A DNA stretch of 64,000 nucleotides from Mimachlamys varia (Eukaryota > Mollusca > Bivalvia > Pectinida > Pectinidae). A model generated the notes under the pieces. It had not been told where the DNA came from, did no database searches, and saw only the letters and a program-made list of their open reading frames with translations. The stretch lies in contig OX392532.1 of NCBI GenBank assembly GCA_947623455.1, positions 3,100,001 to 3,164,000 on the forward strand, given 5' to 3'. The translations under genes and the position numbers were made by a program. Every line of letters starts with the position of its first letter. The first letter of the stretch is position 1. Below are positions 57,665 to 64,000 of the stretch, piece by piece.

Positions 57665-60600
57665 TTAAAACAGCCTACTTCATTGGATACCAAAACTACT
57701 CAAAGATCCTTATGCTCTATTGAATACCAAAACTCCCCTAAGATCCTTATATTTTATTGGATACCAATCCTCCTCAAAGATCCTTATATTTCATTGGATA
57801 CTGAAACTCCTCAAATATCTATATACTTTATTGGATACCAAAACTCCTCAAAGATCCTTATACTTCATTGGATACCAAAACTCCTCAAATATCTATATAC
57901 TTTATTGGATACCAAAACTCCTCAAAGATCCTTATACTTCATTGGATACCAAAACTCCTCAAAGATCCTTATACTTCATTGGATACCAAAACTCCTCAAA
58001 GATCCTTATACTTCATTGGATACCAAAACTCCTCAAAGATCCTTATACTTCATTGGATACCAAAGCTCCTCAAAGATCCTTATACTTTATTGAATACCAA
58101 AACTCCTCAAAGATCCTTATACTTCATTGAATATCTAAACTCCTCAAAGATCCTTAAACTTCAATGAATACGAAAACTCCTCAAAGATCCTTAATTCATT
58201 GGATACCAGAACTACTCAAAGATCCTTATACTTCATTGGATACCAAAACTCCTAAAACATCCTTATACTTCATTGGATACCGAAACTCCTAAGAGATCCT
58301 TATACTTCATTGAATATCTAAACTCCTCAAATATCCTTATATTTTATTGGATACCAAAACTCCTCAAAGATCCTTATATTTTATTGGATACCAAAACTCC
58401 TAAAAGATCCTTATACTTCATTGGATACCGAAACTCCTCAAAGATTCTTATACTTCATTGAATTTCTAAACTCCTCAAATATCCATATACTTCATTGAAT
58501 TCCAAAACTCTTCAAAGAACCTTATGAATGTACTTCACTGGATACCAAAACTCCTCAAATATCCTTATACTTCATTGGATACCGAAACTCTTCAAAGATC
58601 CTTAGAATTCAATGGATACCAAAACTCCTCAAAGAGATCCTTATTCTTTATTAAATACCAAAACTCCCCTAAGATCCCAATACTTCATTGAATACCAAAA
58701 TTCCTCAAAGATCCTTATACTTCATTGAATACGAAAACTCCTCAAAGATCCTTAATTCATTGGATACCAAAACTCCTCAAAGATCCTTATATTTTATTGG
58801 ATACCAAAACTCCTCAAAGAACCTTATACTTCATTGGATACCAAAACTCCTCAAAGAACCTTATACTTCATTGGATACCAAAACTCTTCAAAGATCCTTA
58901 TACTTCATTGGATACCAAAATTCCTCAAAGATCCTTATACTTCATTGGATACCAAAATTCCTCAAAGATCCTTATACTTCATTGGATACCAAAACTCCTC
59001 AAAGATCCTTTTACTTCATTGGATACCAAAACTCCTCAAAGATCCTTATACTTCATTGGATACCAAAACTCCTCAAAGATCCTTTTACTTCATTGGATAC
59101 CAAAACTCCTCAAAGATCCGTAATTCATTGGATAACAAAACTCTTCAAAGAACCTTATACTTCATTGGATACCAAAACTCCTCAAAGATCCTTATACTTC
59201 ATTGAATACCAAATCTCCTCAAAGATCCTTATACTTCATTGGATACCAAAACTCCTCTTAGATCCTTATACTTCATTTGATACTGAAACTCCTCAAAGAT
59301 CCTTATATATCATTGGATACCAAAACTCCTCAAAGATCCTTATACTTTATTGAATACCGAAACTCCTCAAAGATCCTTATACTTCATTGGATACCAAAAC
59401 TCCTCAAACATCATTATACTTCATTGAATACCAAAACTCCTCAAACATCCTTATACTTCATTGAATACCAAAACTCCTCAAAGATCCTTATACTTCATTG
59501 AATATCTAAACTCCTCAAAGATCCTTATACTTCATTGGATACCAAAACTCCTCAAAGATCCTTATACTTTATTGAATACCGAAACTCCTCAAAGATCCTT
59601 ATACTTCATTGAATATCTAAACTCCTCAAAGATCCTTATACTTCATTGGATACCAAAACTCCTCAAAGATCCTTATACTTTATTGAATACCGAAACTCCT
59701 TAAAGATCCTTATACTTCATTGAATATCTAAACTCCTCAAAGATCCTTATACTTCATTGGATACCAAAACTCCTCAAAGATCCTTATACTTTATTGAATA
59801 CCAAAACTCCTCAAAGATCCTTATACTTCATTTGATACTGAAACTCTTCAAAGATCCTTATACTTCATTGAATACCAGAACTCCTCAAACATGATTATAC
59901 TTCATTGAATACCAAAACTCCTCAAAGATCCTTATACTTCATTGGATACCAAAACTCCTCAAATCCTTATACTTTATTGAATACCAAAACTCCTCAAAGA
60001 TCCTTATACTTCATTGAATATCTAAACTCCTCAAAGATCCTTATACTTCATTGGATACCAAAACTCCTCAAAGATCCTTATACTTTATTGAATACCGAAA
60101 CTCCTCAAAGATCCTTATACTTCATTGAATATTTAAACTCCTCAAAGATTCTTATACTTCATTGGATACCAAAACTCCTCAAAGATCCTTATACTTTATT
60201 GAATACCAAAACTCCTCTTAGATCCTTATACTTCATTTGATACTGAAACTCTTCAAAGATCCTTATACTTCATTGAATACCAAAACTCCTCAAACATCAT
60301 TATACTTCATTGAATACCAAAACTCCTCAAACATCATTATTCTTCATTGAATACCAAAACTCCTCAAAGATCCTTATACTTCATTGGATACCAAAACTCC
60401 TCAAACATCATTATACTTCATTGAATACCAAAACTCCTCAAACATCATTATTCTTCATTGAATACCAAAACTCCTCAAAGATCCTTATACTTTATTGAAT
60501 ACCGAAACTCCTCAAAGATCCTTATACTTCATTAGATACCAAAACTCCTCAAAGATCCTTATACTTTATTGAATACCGAAACTCCTCAAAGATCCTTATA

Positions 60601-63600
60601 CTTCATTGAATATCTAAACTCCTTAAAGATCCTTATACTTCATTGGATACCAAAACTCCTCAAAGATCCTTATACTTTATTGAATACCGAAACTCCTCAA
60701 AGATTCTTATACTTCATTGAATATCTAAACTCCTCAAAGATCCTTATACTTCATTGAATACCAAAACTCCTCAAAGATCCTTATACTTTATTGAATACCA
60801 GACTCCTCAAAGATCCTTATACTTCATTTGATACTGAAACTCCTCAAAGATCCTTATACTTCATTGGATACCAAAACTCCTCAAAGATCCTTATACTTTA
60901 TTGAATACCAAAACTCCTCAAACATCATTATACTTCATTGAATACCAAAACTCCTCTAAGAATCTTATACTTCATTGGATACCGAAACTCCTCAAAGATC
61001 CTTATACTTCATTGGATACCAAAACTCCTCAAAGATCCTTATACTTCATTGGATACCAAAACTCCTCAAAGATCCTTACATTTCATTGGATACCAAAACT
61101 CCTCAAAGATCCTTATATTTTATTGGATACCAAAACTCCTAAAAGATCCTTATACTTCATTGGATACCGAAACTCCTCAAAGATCATTATACTTCATTGA
61201 ATATCTAAACTCCTCAAATATCCATATACTTCATTGAATTCCAAAACTCTTCAAAGAACCTTATGAATGTACTTCACTGGATACCAAAACTCCTCAAATA
61301 TCCTTATACTTCATTGGATACCGAAACTCTTCAAAAATCCTTAGAATTCAATGGATACCAAAACTCCTCAAAGAGATCCTTATTCTTTATTAAATACCAA
61401 AACTCCCCTAAGATCCCAATACTTCATTGAATACCAAAATTCCTCAAAGATCCTTATACTTCATTGAATACGAAAACTCCTCAAAGATCCTTAATTCATT
61501 GGATACCAAAACTCTTCAAAGAACCTTATACTTCATTGGATACCAAAACTCCTCAAACATCATTATACTTCATTGAATACCAAAACTCCTCAAACATCCT
61601 TATACTTCATTGAATACCAAAACTCCTCAAAGATCCTTATACTTCATTGAATATCTAAACTCCTCAAAGATCCTTATACTTCATTGAATATCTAAACTCC
61701 TCAAAGATCCTTATACTTCATTGGATACCAAAACTCCTCAAAGATCCTTATACTTTATTGAATACCGAAACTCCTTAAAGATCCTTATACTTCATTGAAT
61801 ATCTAAACTCCTCAAAGATCCTTATACTTCATTTGATACTGAAACTCCTCAAAGATCCTTATACTTTATTGAATACCAAAACTCCTCAAAGATCCTTATA
61901 CTTCATTTGATACTGAAACTCTTCAAAGATCCTTATACTTTATTGAATACCAAAACTCCTCAAACATGATTATACTTCATTGAATACCAAAACTCCTCAA
62001 AGATCCTTATACTTCATTGGATACCAAAACTCCTCAAATCCTTATACTTTATTGAATACCAAAACTCCTCAAAGATCCTTATACTTCATTGAATATCTAA
62101 ACTCCTCAAAGATCCTTATACTTCATTGGATACCAAAACTCCTCAAAGATCCTTATACTTTATTGAATACCGAAACTCCTCAAAGATCCTTATACTTCAT
62201 TGAATATTTAAACTCCTCAAAGATTCTTATACTTCATTGGATACCAAAACTCCTCAAAGATCCTTATACTTTATTGAATACCAAAACTCCTCTTAGATCC
62301 TTATACTTCATTTGATACTGAAACTCTTCAAAGATCCTTATACTTCATTGAATACCAAAACTCCTCAAACATCATTATACTTCATTGAATACCAAAACTC
62401 CTCAAACATCATTATTCTTCATTGAATACCAAAACTCCTCAAAGATCCTTATACTTCATTGGATACCAAAACTCCTCAAACATCATTATACTTCATTGAA
62501 TACCAAAACTCCTCAAACATCATTATTCTTCATTGAATACCAAAACTCCTCAAAGATCCTTATACTTTATTGAATACCGAAACTCCTCAAAGATCCTTAT
62601 ACTTCATTAGATACCAAAACTCCTCAAAGATCCTTATACTTTATTGAATACCGAAACTCCTCAAAGATCCTTATACTTCATTGAATATCTAAACTCCTCA
62701 AAGATCCTTATACTTCATTGGATACCAAAACTCCTCAAAGATCCTTATACTTTATTGAATACCGAAACTCCTCAAAGATTCTTATACTTCATTGAATATC
62801 TAAACTCCTCAAAGATCCTTATACTTCATTGAATACCAAAACTCCTCAAAGATCCTTATACTTTATTGAATACCAGACTCCTCAAAGATCCTTATACTTC
62901 ATTTGATACTGAAACTCCTCAAAGATCCTTATACTTCATTGGATACCAAAACTCCTCAAAGATCCTTATACTTTATTGAATACCAAAACTCCTCAAACAT
63001 CATTATACTTCATTGAATACCAAAACTCCTCTAAGAATCTTATACTTCATTGGATACCGAAACTCCTCAAAGATCCTTATACTTCATTGGATACCAAAAC
63101 TCCTCAAAGATCCTTATACTTCATTGGATACCAAAACTCCTCAAAGATCCTTACATTTCATTGGATACCAAAACTCCTCAAAGATCCTTATATTTTATTG
63201 GATACCAAAACTCCTAAAAGATCCTTATACTTCATTGGATACCGAAACTCCTCAAAGATCATTATACTTCATTGAATATCTAAACTCCTCAAATATCCAT
63301 ATACTTCATTGAATTCCAAAACTCTTCAAAGAACCTTATGAATGTACTTCACTGGATACCAAAACTCCTCAAATATCCTTATACTTCATTGGATACCGAA
63401 ACTCTTCAAAAATCCTTAGAATTCAATGGATACCAAAACTCCTCAAAGAGATCCTTATTCTTTATTAAATACCAAAACTCCCCTAAGATCCCAATACTTC
63501 ATTGAATACCAAAATTCCTCAAAGATCCTTATACTTCATTGAATACGAAAACTCCTCAAAGATCCTTAATTCATTGGATACCAAAACTCTTCAAAGAACC

Positions 63601-64000
63601 TTATACTTCATTGGATACCAAAACTCTTCAAAGATCCTTTTACTTCATTGGATACCAAAACTCCTCAAATATTCTTATACTTTATTGAATACCGAAACTC
63701 CTCAAAGATCCTTTTACTTCATTGGATACCAAAAATCTTCAAAGAACCTTATACTTCATTAGATGCCAAAACTCCTCAAAGATCCTTATACTTCATTGGA
63801 TACCAAAACTCCTCAAAGATCCTTATACTTTATTGAATACCGAAACTCCTCAAAGATCCTTATACTTCATTGAATATCTAAACTCCTCAAAGATCCTTAT
63901 ACTTTATTGGATACCAAATTTCCTCAAAGATCCTTATACTTCATTGGATACCAAAACTCCTCAAAGATCCTTATACTTCATTGAATATCTAAACTCCTCA
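57665..64000. repeat. 37-bp satellite array, about 170 copies, runs off the window
   Basis: The unit is AAAACTCCTCAAAGATCCTT plus ATACTTCATTGGATACC. Variants include GAATACC, GAATATCTA, GATACTG, ACATCATT and TATATTTTATTGG. Since 37 is not a multiple of 3, frames cycle every 111 bp (37 residues), which produces many short overlapping open frames that are not genes. A higher-order duplication of 2,075 bp is present: about 59720-61545 recurs at about 61795-63620. A landmark block with GAATGTACTTCACTGG occurs at 58526, 61265 and 63340. Confidence 0.97.

Noticed and set aside
57662..63836. Many frames with DTKTPQRSLYFIGYQNSSK-type repeats
   Set aside because: They come from a 37-bp satellite that cycles through three frames every 111 bp. 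Three frames overlap each other and none is favoured.

Overview
This window reads as non-genic DNA from an invertebrate animal genome. It is AT-rich, has no bacterial gene organisation and no convincing host exon, and consists mainly of tandem repeats (roughly a third of the bases, by adding up the arrays) and decayed transposable elements. A bivalve mollusc is my best guess, from the mix of Penelope-like elements with hammerhead ribozymes, tRNA-derived SINEs, a Tx1/L1-type LINE and long minisatellites. That is inference, not proof.

Layout. 1-2.1 kb holds a small terminal-inverted-repeat (TIR) MITE (698-1037) and a SINE. 2.2-3.85 kb is a 42-bp minisatellite. 6.95-8.07 kb is a dead Penelope-like element (PLE) reverse transcriptase (RT) copy. 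8.87-10.85 kb is a 74-bp array. 11.0-12.3 kb is another PLE remnant with an intact-looking hammerhead ribozyme. 13.15-16.03 kb is a 36-bp array running into a 98-bp array. 16.4-16.74 kb is a 53-bp array. 17.3-18.08 kb holds two PLE terminal regions with decayed ribozymes. 18.97-19.58 kb is a decayed tandem repeat related to the PLE tail. 20.27-20.92 kb is the GIY-YIG end of a second PLE. 24.8-25.15 kb is another PLE terminal region. 26.4-30.82 kb is a broken LINE with ORF1 zinc knuckles, APE endonuclease and RT fragments. 31.07-31.72 kb and 33.2-36.74 kb are minisatellites, the second interrupted by one arm of a 339-bp inverted repeat. 37.2-37.66 kb is a PLE terminal region with a mutated ribozyme, and 38.23-39.17 kb a TIR transposon. 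40.2-41.15 kb is a 52-bp array. 41.5-43.8 kb is a cluster of PLE copies in opposite orientations. 45.4-46.08 kb is a 21-bp array. 46.15-48.92 kb is a TTAA-flanked DNA transposon sitting inside a PLE and itself carrying a foldback MITE. 50.08-51.29 kb and 51.38-51.76 kb are further arrays. 52.0-54.5 kb holds three more PLE copies, 54.7-56.14 kb a 33-bp array, and 57.66 kb to the end a very large 37-bp array with a 2,075-bp higher-order duplication.

No gene here looks able to make an intact product. The PLE RT copies share one family but each has lost something different. The elements are linked by nesting and shared pieces rather than by a pathway: one PLE family supplies the RT fragments, the ribozyme-bearing ends, the arms of the inverted repeat and the landing site of the TTAA element. 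The most notable signals are the hammerhead ribozymes, the three-level nested insertion (PLE, TTAA element, MITE), and the repeated outward-facing inverted arrangement of PLE fragments.
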